Assembly: GCA_001600455.1 (NCBI GenBank)
Contig: BCKC01000001.1
Location: forward strand, 3,870,441 to 3,934,440
Direction: 5' to 3'
Length of the DNA: 64,000 nucleotides
Source: Endocalyx cinctus
Lineage: Eukaryota; Ascomycota; Sordariomycetes; Amphisphaeriales; Apiosporaceae
This document shows, one piece after another, positions 32,487 through 44,079 of the stretch. Position numbers and translations under genes: made by a program. Numbering within the stretch: the stretch's first letter is position 1; each line of letters starts with the position of its first letter. The notes beneath the pieces were generated by a model. The model saw only the letters and a program-made list of their open reading frames with translations, was not told where the DNA came from and did not search any database.

Positions 32487-33389
32487 ATGGACCCCGACCG
32501 CCTCACCAACTGGCCTGCGGTCCGAGACTTTGTGTCCACACAGCACAAAGACACCTACCCCTTCATATCGCCCTCCCCCACCGACATGAGCGGGAAATCC
32601 GTCTTCGTGACGGGCGCCTCGCGCGGTATCGGGAGGGTCATAGCACTAAGTTTCGCACGGGCCGGCTGCTCTGATATCGCGGTAGCGGCGCGGTCCGAGC
32701 CAGGGCTCGCCACCCTACGAGAGGACATCCTAGCCGCCGCCGCCGCCGGACGGCAAGACGCCGCTCCGCGCGTTCTCCTTTTCCCGCTGGATATTGGTAG
32801 CGAGAAGGACGTCGCGGCGGCCGCCGCGACGATCGCCGGCGCCTTCGGCGGGAAACTGGACGTCCTGGTGAACAACGCGGGTCGGAACGAATCGGTCGCG
32901 TCGCTGACGGAATCGGATCCGGCCGATTTCTGGTCCACGTGGGAGACGAACCTGAAGGGCCCGTACCTCGCGACGAGGGCGCTGATCCCGCTCCTGCTCG
33001 GGTCCGAGACCCGTACTATCGTGAACGTGTCGAGCGCGGGCGCGCACATGCTGACGCGGGGCCTCGGAGGGTACCAGGCGGCGAAGCTGGCGCTGTGTCG
33101 GTTCACAGAGTATGTTGCGAAGGAGTACGAGAAAGAGGGGCTCGTCGCCGTCGCTATACACCCGGGTGACGTGATGACGAGTATTGCCGAGAGCGTTCCT
33201 GACGAGTGGAAGGATGTCTTCGATCAGACACCCGAGTTAGCCGGCGATACCGTCACATGGCTAACGAAGGAGAGGAGAGAGTGGTTGACCGGCCGTTTCG
33301 TGAGTGTTTGTTGGGATATGGAGGAGTTGTTGGCGAAGAAAGGAGATATAATAGATGGTGGTTTGTTAAAGTTTAGGATGACTGTATGA
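32487..33389 (+). CDS. Short-chain dehydrogenase/reductase
   Basis: Intronless, 300 residues. The classical SDR pattern is complete: VFVTGASRGIGR for cofactor binding (TGxxxGIG, about residues 42-49), VLVNNAGRNE (NNAG), TIVNVSSAGAH with the catalytic Ser and GGYQAAKLALCRF with the YxxxK pair. A Gly/Ala-rich region precedes the third strand. Family members use NAD(P)H to reduce or oxidise carbonyl/alcohol groups. About 35 residues lie before the fold, starting MDPDRLTNWPAVRDF, as in some fungal SDRs. The C-terminus ends in GDIIDGGLLKFRMTV. No signal peptide. It lies 2.2 kb from the prenyltransferase and could be a tailoring enzyme, but a general metabolic role is equally possible. The first two thirds are GC-rich, the end AT-richer. 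Confidence 0.93.
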   Translation: MDPDRLTNWPAVRDFVSTQHKDTYPFISPSPTDMSGKSVFVTGASRGIGRVIALSFARAGCSDIAVAARSEPGLATLREDILAAAAAGRQDAAPRVLLFPLDIGSEKDVAAAAATIAGAFGGKLDVLVNNAGRNESVASLTESDPADFWSTWETNLKGPYLATRALIPLLLGSETRTIVNVSSAGAHMLTRGLGGYQAAKLALCRFTEYVAKEYEKEGLVAVAIHPGDVMTSIAESVPDEWKDVFDQTPELAGDTVTWLTKERREWLTGRFVSVCWDMEELLAKKGDIIDGGLLKFRMTV

Positions 33390-33927
33390 TAATCGAGAGC
33401 GAGGAAATTAGATATGATAGCTCTGTAAAAGTAACAAGTAATCTAATGAAGGTGCTTTGAAGACTAACCCCAAAATTTTGGCTCTTGTCATGCATGCTCT
33501 AGCATAGCCGCCGGTCATATATGGGATGCTAAGTCTAACCGAGCGTATATATGTTTTGACAAAGGCTCTGACATCTGAGCTATTCATAGTCTTTATCCAG
33601 TAATTGATAACTCAGCTAACTATAAGTATATGAATGTAAATGTTGAAAAGAAAAAAAAAGGCATGCATCTAGTTTTTTCGTAAGGTATTATCTATTCATC
33701 TCTATCTCTCTCTCTCTCTCTCTCTCTATCAATTTGGTATAATTGTGGTATAATTGTGGTATCCATAGTAAATGATCTTCAGATATTCATTGCGGCATTA
33801 TAACCAAATGCTTCATTATCCAAAACGCCTCATAACCCACGTATAATCTATACACTACGTCCCCGAAAACAAATAACAAACAATATATACTTTTTTTTTC
33901 TCGTTTCTTTCTGTTTTCCTGTTTTTT
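33390..33927. other. Convergent intergenic region
   Basis: AT-rich 3' regions, with a (TC)n run at 33705-33727 and a duplicated TATAATTGTGGTA unit around 33738-33762. Confidence 0.6.
33705..33727. repeat. (TC)n microsatellite
   Basis: About eleven TC units, read directly. Confidence 0.9.
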
Positions 33928-34656
33928 TTATCGCCAATCGCCCGGACCCTGCTCAACCCTTCCACGAGATCCCCACAATCCGTGCGCGTGATGCGAAGCA
34001 GGCGCGAGCCTATCATCGCGCTCGCGCGACGCGATACGGTCGATCAGCGTAGGCACCGTGCCGGAAGATCTGCTGCGGGGACGACCGGGACCGTGATGGT
34101 GAGGGTGAGGCACTTCGAGATGATGACGGCCGGCAAAAGACGGCGAGTGAGGCGGCGGGGGAGAACAGCGGCCGTTTCCGTCGGGAATGCGATCTATGAG
34201 CGGCGTGCCTACCGATTGCGCTCTCCTCGTTCGGTGCGTTAACGCCGATGGGAGTCCGAGGAGATTGTGCGACGAAGGTGGCGAATATTCTGGTGGTGGG
34301 ACTCCTGGAGGAGGAGGTGGTGGTGGTGGTGGATGATGATGATGGTGAGAATGATGATGATGATGATGAATTGGCGAATGCGGTGAATGCGGTGAATGCG
34401 GTGAGTGCGGTGAGCGCGGAGAATGGGGCAAGTGAGGAGAGTACGGCCCTCCGTGATTACCGTATTCGCCTAAATTCGGGATCTGACTGACGAGAGACGG
34501 AGTTCCTCTCGGTAAGACGTACGGGGGTGGAGGCGACCGAGATCTAGGCGGTGGTGGGGATGACCTACGATGGGGTCGATGGTGGTGTTGGTGGTGATGG
34601 TGACCCATTTCCATTTCTAATCTAGGATGAGGAGGAGGGTGTTGACGGTAATGCAT
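33928..34656 (-). CDS. His/Pro-rich low-complexity protein with three short repeated motifs
   Basis: Single frame of 242 residues, not assignable to a family. The N-terminus has histidine runs (GHHHHQHHHRPHRR), followed by Pro/Arg/Ser stretches, PHSPHSPHSPHSPHSP repeats, a second His cluster and poly-Pro. Three copies of a similar motif stand out: GTPSLVSQIP (51-60), GTPLIDRIP (150-158) and GTVPTLIDRI (199-208), each preceded by basic or Ser residues. The spacing in otherwise biased sequence suggests short linear interaction motifs and argues that the frame is translated. No signal peptide or membrane span. The repeats are encoded by simple trinucleotide and nonanucleotide DNA repeats (34305-34420), so a chance frame is not excluded. 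Histidine runs could bind metal (inference). Confidence 0.5.
   Translation of the reverse strand: MHYRQHPPPHPRLEMEMGHHHHQHHHRPHRRSSPPPPRSRSPPPPYVLPRGTPSLVSQIPNLGEYGNHGGPYSPHLPHSPRSPHSPHSPHSPHSPIHHHHHHSHHHHHPPPPPPPPPGVPPPEYSPPSSHNLLGLPSALTHRTRRAQSVGTPLIDRIPDGNGRCSPPPPHSPSFAGRHHLEVPHPHHHGPGRPRSRSSGTVPTLIDRIASRERDDRLAPASHHAHGLWGSRGRVEQGPGDWR
34305..34420. repeat. Trinucleotide and GGTGAATGC-type tandem repeats in coding DNA
   Basis: GGT and GAT triplet runs followed by near-identical nonamer repeats (GGTGAATGC and variants) encoding poly-Pro, poly-His and HSP repeats on the minus strand. Confidence 0.85.
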
Positions 34657-35522
34657 TTTAATTCAAATATGTAAGTAGATGTAGTTATAAAGAATAATGA
34701 TAGAAAAAAACAAATTGAATAAACAAAGATAGAATAAATCATATTCTTTACTCTTGTTAAGTATTGCAGAAAAAGAAACCAGAAAAGGAAATTAAGGCAA
34801 GTTCTTCATAAGCTAACGAGTCGTCTTCTCGTCTAAGCCTCCATAGTCCCACATACGAAGCCGTAACACCCGTATTAGTTACGCAAGCAAAATTCGCAAG
34901 CTGACGAGGTTGATGCCAGCAAATAGAGAATTATTTCTACCTTTCGTTTATTTAGCAAAGTAAGGAATGACGTTTTCTCCTTATTTTGAGTAAGTTTGTC
35001 ATTTCACTTACGACGCTGTTAGGGCAGTGTAACAGTATATCCACCTCGTTTCTTTATCTCTCTCAAGTAAATATTTACGACTAAAAGTACCGGAGAATCA
35101 AAACATATGTTCTCAAGATTCATATTTATATAACTATAATTATGTATGTAATGATGTGAATACGTGAGTATTGTATGAAAATCCCAGCCCAATTTTCAAA
35201 CCAGAACGCGTTACAGATACTCCATACTCAATATAGTATACAATTATCCATTCCACAACGCCATGCCGTGCCATGCCATGCCATAGTAATACGAAATATC
35301 CAACTGAAAAATATAATGCTTCGTACATATGCGAAGGAAAAAAGAAAAACAATAAGAATGTGGTCAATTCCATCCAACTCCTGGCATTATTTGGATCTTT
35401 TTAGATGTTAAGGTTGACGTGAGTCGACCTTTATCTTCATAATTGCCATCAAATCTCTTCAGTCGTAAAGTTTTTTTTTTTCTCCTTCCTCTTGCTTCCC
35501 CTGGTGATGTATACTAATAATA
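34657..35522. other. Intergenic region
   Basis: AT-rich, with CCATG-type pentamer repeats at 35261-35284. No supported gene. Confidence 0.6.
35261..35284. repeat. CCATG pentanucleotide repeat
   Basis: Nearly five tandem CCATG units, one with G for A. Confidence 0.8.
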
Positions 35523-38500
35523 TTAATGGATAGATCGTCTGTCTCCGGAGTATTCGCTAATACCAGCGCTAGCAGGTCGTTCGGATCTGCCGACATGGCT
35601 TGTTTCGCCAAATTGGACGTTAGCTTCCTCGGCCGTTTCCGGCACCCGCCCTTCCTCGGCAGCGTTGTCGTTGAATAACTTCTCGATGCCGCCCTGGCTC
35701 TCGATCTCCTGCCAAAGGTCCTGGTCGGTGGGGAAGTAGATCCTCTGCAGTGCAGTGGCACCCAACTCCACAGCCACCACGGCCGCGATACCGACCCCAG
35801 CAGCGGCCCACCAAGACAATTTATTGCCGAATTCGTGGATAAATGCCCCACGTACGATATAAGGGCCCAGTGTTGCACTTTTAATGCCGTTGATGATCAG
35901 ATTCCAAAGGATCCAAGCGATAATCGAGAGCGCAAACCCAGTCAAGGGGATCCACGTCTTATGGTGGAATTCCAGGAGGCTATTAAACAGCGTTAGAATA
36001 ACGTTTATAAAAAAAAAAAATCAGAAACATATAAGAAAAGAATGGGGAGTACTTACAAGATCTTGATGTTAATAATCACTACCCCGACCGTGAATGCCAG
36101 TTGCCCAAAGGGGAACAAAGAGTTATCCTCCGTATACAGGATATATCTAAAAGATATCCAACACATTACCCAGATAACGACTGTATCTACGGCACCCATA
36201 AATGTCCAAGCAAGATACTTATTGAAATTGAACGCTTCGCTACGTTGGCCGAACGTGTACAATTCAGGTACAGCTAGCAGAGTCTCTGACTTTAAGTCTT
36301 TCTCAAACGATCCAAGCAGGATTACGGGCAACGATGTAAAAATCACGTTGAAAACCGTAAGACTCCATGACTCGTAAAGAGATGTTCCCGTATATCCGTT
36401 CCAGCGCTGGTACTGAACCTGTACAATATAGAACACCAGTTCTTTCCAGAATGTGCTAAGGATATACTTGGCTGTGCGAATATAGAGCCATCGTCCGTGG
36501 ACTAGGAGAAGGGGCTGGAGAAAGCGAAACTGGGCGATCGCGTAATCAGCAACTCGAGCAGCTTGCAGACCCTCGCGACCGGAGATACCAATGCCGACAT
36601 GAGAAGCTTGGATCATAGCGATATCGTTAGCACCATCGCCAATCGCTAAAGTGAGCGAAGATGGGACCGTTTCGCGGATCGACTTGACCAAGTTAGCTTT
36701 TTGAGCGGGAGAAGCTCGACAGCAGATGACGGAATCAACCCGGGCAACCAGATCGTAAAACATGATAGACAGGGATTCATCCTCCTCGATCAGACTCAGC
36801 GTGCGACCATCGATAACCAGAACCGAATGAGCATTCATTCCGCGCCCTATGTCAATCAGCGTCGAGGTAATTTTCTCCTGCAAATCCCCGGGAGTCGCAT
36901 CGAGGATGTACAGTTCGGAGTATGGCTGAATTAACCTTGCCGAGTGGGAAATATTGATAGCCGTCTCTCTCTTATCCCCGGTAAGCATCCATATCTTGAT
37001 ATTCGCTCTTCTTAACTTGTCTATAGTTTCGGGCACCCCTTTTTGCAGTCTATCTTCGATAGCTGTTGCACCAGCAAGTTCGAAATCTCGCTCAATCGTT
37101 TCAGCCACCTCTTCGATACGCTGTTGCCTATCAACCAAGCTTGTCGCCGCAGCGCGATAGTTTGTTTTCCAAGCGTCATACTCAGAACTATCTATGTACT
37201 TGTATGAGAAGAGCAGCGTCCTGAGTCCGTCCGATGCGAATTCGCTGACATGCTCAAAGCATTTCTCTAGCACAGTATCATCGTCTGTGGTCATTGACTG
37301 GGCAATCCTCCCGGTCTTGGTCGCATCTTCCATGTTGCGTGCATCCTGTCTCTGAAACCCTCTATCTTGATTGTCAGGTGTGGGTGATGATAACATGTCA
37401 AGATCATTTGACTTTCGTGAACTCCTTATACTAAAGAAGCTGTTCCGTTTGTTCATACTATTCCGCGGGTCTGAAATGTAACTGCGCCGTTTCATTACCT
37501 TGTCGGCCTCCATACTCTTGCGATTATTGGCTCGTCTTTCGACCTCAAGCGCTTTCTGCTGAGCCAGTTGCGACAACCTCAGGCGATCAAATATTACATT
37601 GTCGGCACCCTTACAGAAAACACAGATGCGACCATCTGGCATACGAATTATAATAGACATTCGTTTTCGCTTGCTGCTGAATTCGATCACGTCCAGGACC
37701 TCAAAAGACTCGGTAATCGAGTCCCCGTATTGGTTTAGAAATTTGAGTGTAATAGATTGTGTGGTTCGCTCGATCATGGAATAGCCGAGACCCCGCGCAG
37801 CTTGCACAAGTGCAAGTTCGTCAGGAGATGCGGCTTGAAATGCGATCTCACCACTTTCTTTCTTTTCTGGTATGCAAGTGTGGCATAAGGCCATGCAAAG
37901 GATAAAATGCCGAGCTGCTTTCGAGGTTGTTGAATGAGGCTGAGTCTGTATATAGTTTAGTAGGTCCTCAGTTCTGAGCTCTGACGAAGGATTTGATGCA
38001 TGCACGGTTGCGGTCAATTCAATATCCGGATCTCTAGTGGTTGTTTGGGACGGTGACTGAATCAATGGCACGTTCATCGTATCAGGTTCTCCAGACAACA
38101 CATCTCGACTTGATTTGGTGAATCCTTTCACATCACCATCCCGTCGAATATCCATATCGTGTAGCCAAGCCGTTCCAGCTACACTTAATTTTCTAAAGCG
38201 CATGTCGTTTTGCGTCAACGTCCCGGTTTTATCAGAAAATATGTGAGTTACCTGCCCTAGATTCTCGAGGATAGTTGTGGTATTGATGCGGACGGGCGTG
38301 TCGGTCTCGGGATCGTACATTGTGATGTCGTCAATGAAGAAGAGCTGTACCACCTTGACAATTTCCAAGCTGACATAAAGGGAAATGGGGATGAGAGTGT
38401 AAAAAGCGATGATATACCCAAACCAAAGCTCCACAAAGGGCACATCCGCATTCTTCAAGTACCACGCTCTCGACCCATAATTGCCCATCCATAGATAATA

Positions 38501-40039
38501 TCCACCAACACTTGAGAACGTCAGAATAAGAACGAAGAATACAAGGAGGATCACGATACGATTCAGGAGCTTTTGAATCTTCGGTGCTTTCGTTTGTACT
38601 TCTTTATTAGCATTCATGCGTATTTTGCACTCTTCCCCGGTGCTGATCACGAAGCCAATAGCTTCATCTACGTTTCTCAGTGTAGAACCGCGATAAACGA
38701 CCTCATTCATGTTTAGTGGTAATGTTTCACCGTTGACCGTTAGTCTTCCTTCGTAGTTGTAGAGATCTGGATTGGGGTCTTCTGAGACGACCTCGACATC
38801 GCAGTTCTTTAGATCGAGAAGGCTATGACATTGTTTCGCAATTAGTGAGCACGCTTGCTTGGTTTTGAGATTTGTCTCGCCATCGAGGGCCATGGTTTCG
38901 ATATACGCAATTCCATTGTCACCGGTCGCGCGTAGAAGCATCATATCGGCAGGCACATTATCGTCTCTCCGAAGGCGAACAATGTCGCCTATCCTAACAT
39001 CCTGCCATTGAATCTCAGACCACTGATTCGACTGATCGCTAGTGTAGCTCAGATCTTGAAGTTCCGTCATTCCTTCCACCGCATCATGGCTCTCTCCTTT
39101 GCCTCCACGGTGTTTGACGGCATCTTTAACTTTTCCCTTTTTAGTAGTCCGACTTAACGTATGATCAGGATCGAAGACCCAAGTAGACGCTCTGTTTTCT
39201 GATTTATCCAACTGGTATCGTTTGTAGTCGTCAAAACCCTCCTTCGTTATACTGAAAGTAAGAAAGACCAAGAAGGGACTAATAACAGTATAAGATCCGG
39301 TAGTACTCAGACCAGGTATTGTCTGCGCGATACCGATGACGAGAAAATAGAAATTGGCCAACTTAGATAATTGAAAGTAAAGTTGTTTTGGCAGAAAGGA
39401 CCAGAGAGTATAACGACTTGAGCGAATGAAGTTAGAGACATATGGCTTCCCACTACGTTCATCTATCAAGGGCGACGATCTCGCAGCACCGGGGTTTAAG
39501 GGAATATGTCGCCCATCAACACTAGGAGGTAGAGGTTTCTGGCGCAATAGCCCTTCTATAATCCAGGATTGATATGCATCATTATAAGCCTTCTCTAACC
39601 TCACTCGTGGTCCATGCGCGCGCTTTCGCTGCCGATTGACCCATGCCTTATAATTGTCCAACCGCAGCTTCGATTCGTTATTATCCCTTTCTCCTCGGAT
39701 ATTACCATTTCTGAAAGAAGCGTCATTCACGGGTTTTGTATATCTTCTGTCCTCTGTTTGATCGGTTTGCGGATCCATGCCCTCGGCTCGTAAGTTCAGT
39801 GTCAGCTCCGAGGACGCGCGACTGGTGTTGGTAGGTATATTCGGCCGAGGGTCTCGAAGCGCTTCGTCACCGGCAGAATCGGAGATTACGGGTTGGTCGA
39901 TTCGTCTTGGTCGCGAATAATTATGTATCGTGTGCGACGAGCGGGAGGGGGCATTAGAAGATGCAGAAGGCGGTACCAAGGGAAATCGACGCTGTGGACG
40001 AGAAGTACCAACTTGAGAATGGTCATCTTGACTCTCCAT
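35523..40039 (-). CDS. P4-type phospholipid flippase (aminophospholipid-ATPase family, probably Dnf3/DnfD-like)
   Basis: Exons 40039-36057 and 35979-35523 give 1479 residues. P4-ATPases flip phospholipids to the cytosolic leaflet of Golgi, endosome or plasma membrane, driven by ATP, usually with a Cdc50-type partner. Catalytic motifs are intact: ALDGETNLKT (near 383), PISLYVSLEIVK with the P4-specific fourth span, FSDKTGTLTQND (phosphorylated Asp near 601), MLTGDKRETAINI (near 1018) and IGDGANDIAMIQ (near 1133). Ten hydrophobic spans fit the family. The first 190 residues are a disordered Ser/Pro-rich extension, and the nucleotide-binding domain has a long polar insert (RRSYISDPRNSMNKRNSF) like that of the Dnf3 group. 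Assignment to that subgroup is inference. The last intron (35980-36056) falls near the ninth span (VVIINIKI/FLLEFHH). The start is the first ATG of the frame. Confidence 0.95.
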
Positions 40040-42146
40040 GACCCCGATCTAGAAGGAAAACAAAATGGCAATGGTAATAAGCTAAAGCTGAGGGTTAAGG
40101 TCAGTGATCTAATTTAGTTTTAAGTAGTATCCATGTACATATACATATTGTCTGGTCACAAAAAAAAAAAAGAGTAATCATGCCCAGCACGGCGCAGTCA
40201 ATCCTTCGTGTTCAATAGCGAATGCGAAATAAGATCACAAAGTATGATAGATAAAGGCGCTGTCGGTACAGTATTGTATTACCCTTTATACGTAATCTAG
40301 TGTACAGCCAGAGAGCTTTAGGTGGGGGGGATTGTTGACCGACCATGAAATCAGTAGTGATAGGTTTAGTTTATAAGGCCGGAGCCGGGAAAGTTTACCG
40401 AGTAGCTGGTACTACCTACAGTAGCTTAATTCACTGAGGTCCCTATTTTATTATTTTTATGACAACATCAATACAGTCACTATTAAACATATCCATGGAT
40501 ATTGTTTACTATGAATAACAACAATATGGCTTGTTTGTCTGTTTATTTATTTTCTTATTTATTTATATTATTTCAATCCAAACAGTACTCGTGTAATCAT
40601 CATCCATGAACTTAGTTACTCCAAAGCATAGCCGGTTTCTCAACCCACTAAATAAGTAGATGGAGTCGGGCTTAATCACGATGAGGATTGGACCGTCCGA
40701 GCCAATCGTTTACACCATCAAAAGCGAACCGCGCGTACATAGTCGAGATCAATGAACGAATATACAAAATGTTTCTTAGCGGCTGAGTCTACTACAGAAA
40801 TACTGTCTATGTCCCGCACGTCCATACAACTGCGCCACGATTAAGACGACAACCTTTTCATCACACGAGTACTTCGGGGCTTTTTTCTACCATCGCGATT
40901 CAATATTGCCAGGTCAGGGCTGTGTTCAAGCAGCCGGTAGTCTAAATACTACAAAAATCATAATTCTTTGATTCTTTTAGTATTATAAGTTCTTATCATT
41001 ACTACGTACCGAAGAGACAAGACGGATAACCGTTCAGTCTAGACACGGAACGAGCCCTCGTTACATGTGACAATGCCATTAAACCGGTTTGAGCGAGGAT
41101 AGTCTCACTGCATTACAACAGACGTAGTCACAGAAAACATCACAAAAGACACATGAGAGGAGATAGAGTAAATCTGCGGGGTATGTAATTTTTTTTTGTC
41201 CCATAATATTATAACCCTCGCCGTGATGTCGTGACAAGAAAAACACAGCGAACAAATAAAAAAAAAATCAGACTCTTTCTTGATCATCATCCAGTCATAG
41301 GGAAATTAGTCGAGCAATCAATCTCGACTAATACAATCGGTAGAAGGGTTGCGTAGACACTCGAGGGCTTTCGCCGCACGACCAGTAATTGCTGCTTGTT
41401 ATTCACCCAAACTTGCCTCCTCCCAGACAGTGAATGACACAACTTCCCTCACCACACACGCTTCCTAGGGTATCAATCATAATTGTTTCCCCAGGGCGTC
41501 TCACTAGGTTATGCCAATAGAAAAACATAGTCCCATGACCAGCCTCCGACACTAAATATCCTCGACAGAGAGTTAAAAATTAGTAAATTGAATCCTACAG
41601 CCTCCTGGGCTCTCTCCATATTCATATTTTTTTTATATTGCACTGCAGCCAGAAAACATCGCCTGTATTGTGAATGCGAAAAAAAAGAAATAAAAGAAAA
41701 CTCCTAACGCAACGACGAAACGAAGAACGGTAAAGCGAATCCGAAAATTCGCGGTATTAATTGGTTCCATATCCTGAATATTTTAGGACGAGGTATTGCA
41801 AAGAGATCGCTGTGCCAGACACGCAGAGTCGAGTCGAAATAATGGATCGCCACGCGGAGCTTCGTGGCTGGCTAAGTTGATGAAACAGAGCAGAAAATGA
41901 ACAGGTTTTACGTGTCAAAGGAATCGGAGGAGGGCGTACTGAAAACGAAATCGACAAGAAAAGGAAATAAACGACAGAAAATAAACCGAAAAGACAGGAG
42001 GTATATGGGCCGACAACGCCGAGAAAGCACGAGTAGAGAGAATCGAGGGGCCAAATGGTATCTCCAACACGCATGCGAGAAACGACAGCAAACCAGAGAC
42101 GATTTCTTGTCAATGGAGTGAAAGGCAAAAGGCTTGGGCGTGAAGT
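40040..42146. other. Intergenic region between flippase and homeobox gene
   Basis: 2.1 kb with no supported gene. The right part (about 41600-42146) is probably the 3' UTR of the homeobox gene: AG-rich on the plus strand and without conserved coding motifs. The flippase promoter lies at the left. Confidence 0.6.
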
Positions 42147-44079
42147 TCATTGGGTACCCGGCATGTGCTCAGGTGAAGCACTCGGGTCCATCGCGTCAAA
42201 CTGAACCAGCTGGCTCATGTCTAGATCCGCTTGACTGGGCTCCATAAAAGCTGGAGAGTGAGGGTGCATCGGGAGGTTGAGAGTGTGCTTTGAGTACATC
42301 TCGTTCAAGCTATGGCCATCATCCGAAATGGCAGATTCGCCCGGATAGATGTCAGCAGATGCAGGTCTCTGAAGCATAGATAGCGGAGGAGAGTGCTCGA
42401 CAATCGCAGGATCGCCATGGGGGCTACCGAAAGGCAGAGGAGATCCGGCTTGAGGAATCGGGGGCATCGGCGAGAGAAAAGTGCTGCTGTAGGGCGTGTT
42501 GAAGCTTGAGGCCTGTAGGGGTGTGTTCTCGGGTGCTTGCGAGAAGAAATTGGGGCTAGCATATTCCGATGGGGCTGAGGTCGCAGCAGAAAGCGGGTAC
42601 TGTCGCATGTCGAGGCCGTAGCCAGCTTGAGTATCGATGCGCAGATTCGGGCCATTGTTGAGACCATGGGGTTGTTGAGGCACAGGAGAGTAAATGTTAG
42701 GAGTATGAGGCTGCGCGTGGTTCTCACCAGGGTGCTGGATGTAAAACGAAGGCATCGGGTTCTGGAAAATGGAGAAGTCAACAGCGGTAGGAACAGACCT
42801 GCTGCGCTGTCGCTTGTGTCCAGGTCCAGGAGGCGCACGCATCGCCGAGTGCATGGGAGCCATGCCCCACTGAGGCTCGGGGTACATGCCAGCATTTGGC
42901 TGACTGAAGTTCGGCTGAGAGGACGGCCGGTGAGCCGGGGAGACCGGTGCCGACATGGACAGAGCGTGACTCATGTCATACGGGTTAGGGTTAAGGCGGT
43001 TCCTAAACGATTCCATCGATACCAGCTTCGCAAGCTGACCGCTGAGAACTTTAGGGTTGCCACCGAGATGATGCACGAAACAATCAGTAGCTTGCTGGTC
43101 CTCGGTAAAATCGCCACACTGGAAGAAGCCATTCGAGTTAGGAGACGAGTCCATGAAAAAGCTAGGTGGCCGATTTAGCTCAATCACAATTCCACCAAGT
43201 TTATTCGCATCACCCTCCGCATTCTCCAGGTAGATGTTCTTGATAGAGCTGAAGTGATACTCGATCTTGTAACCCGCCTGATCGTTGTTGATGTAGTAGG
43301 TCATGGTGCACTTGTCCGGGGAATAGAAAATGATCAAATCCATCGTGTTCTGACCAACACGGGTCCACTTTCCAATGGTCAAGGAACGGCAGGTCAAATG
43401 ATGGATGACTAAAATCGTAAGCAAAGGTTTTTGAGAATCAGGAAATAGTGGTCGCTACTTACGGACTTTGCCCTGAGCAGATTGGTCTCCTCCCAACATC
43501 ATAGATCCATAAGGCATCAAACCAGTTCGACCCATGAAGGGGCCACCGAGTCCTTTGCCAGATTCCATAGCTTGCATAGCGAGGTACGCTCGCATAGACT
43601 CCGGGATGGAATCAATATCTTCACCGGTTTCCAAGCTCTTCTTAGCAAGAAGCTTGATCTTGGCGCGTCTATGAACAACCGGTCAGTACTACATCCAAAG
43701 GCTTCCCTAGGAATTTCTTTTTTTCTCACCTGTTCTGGAACCAGATTTGCACGGATCGTTCAGTCATGTTGATCTCCTCAGCTATGCGCTCTCGTACATT
43801 AGCAGTCGGGGTCGGGTTTTTGTTGAATTCCATCTCCAATGTAGTCAATTGATCCTGGGTGGCACGTTGTCGCTTCTGGTTCTTCTGCTGCTGGGTCAAA
43901 GTGCTCTTCCGGGGTGGTCGTTTAGACGCGTTTCCCAGTCCGTTTGATGCGGCGGCCGAAGGGGAAGGAGATTGGCTATCCTTGGTATCAATTGAACCAT
44001 TAGGCGTGGAGATGGCGTCGGGGGTAGAGTGAGTAGGCATCCCTCCCATCTGTTCTACCTTCACAGGTGTATCCATCAT
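42147..44079 (-). CDS. Homeobox transcription factor, Htf1/Hox2-like
   Basis: Exons 44079-43730, 43668-43463 and 43408-42147 give 605 residues. The homeodomain spans about residues 67-126, with [20 protein letters not shown] containing the invariant W-F-x-N-R of the DNA-recognition helix; the first intron interrupts the Arg codon right after WFQN. Before it are a Ser/Pro-rich start and a basic patch ([20 protein letters not shown]). After it comes a conserved fungal region ([17 protein letters not shown] to [14 protein letters not shown]), then a long disordered Pro/Ser-rich tail with SPxP motifs, typical of an activation region. Sequences with this layout in filamentous ascomycetes include Htf1/Hox2, which controls conidiation; membership is inferred from the homeodomain and flanks. 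It is a nuclear regulator. The very long gene-free stretch upstream (44080-52827) may hold its regulatory DNA. Confidence 0.92.

Noticed and set aside
41757..42128. 123-residue minus-strand frame after the homeobox stop
   Set aside because: Lies in the likely 3' UTR; compositional, no motif and no splice connection.
42305..42895. 196-residue frame within the homeobox gene tail
   Set aside because: Alternate frame of a low-complexity Pro/Ser-rich coding region.
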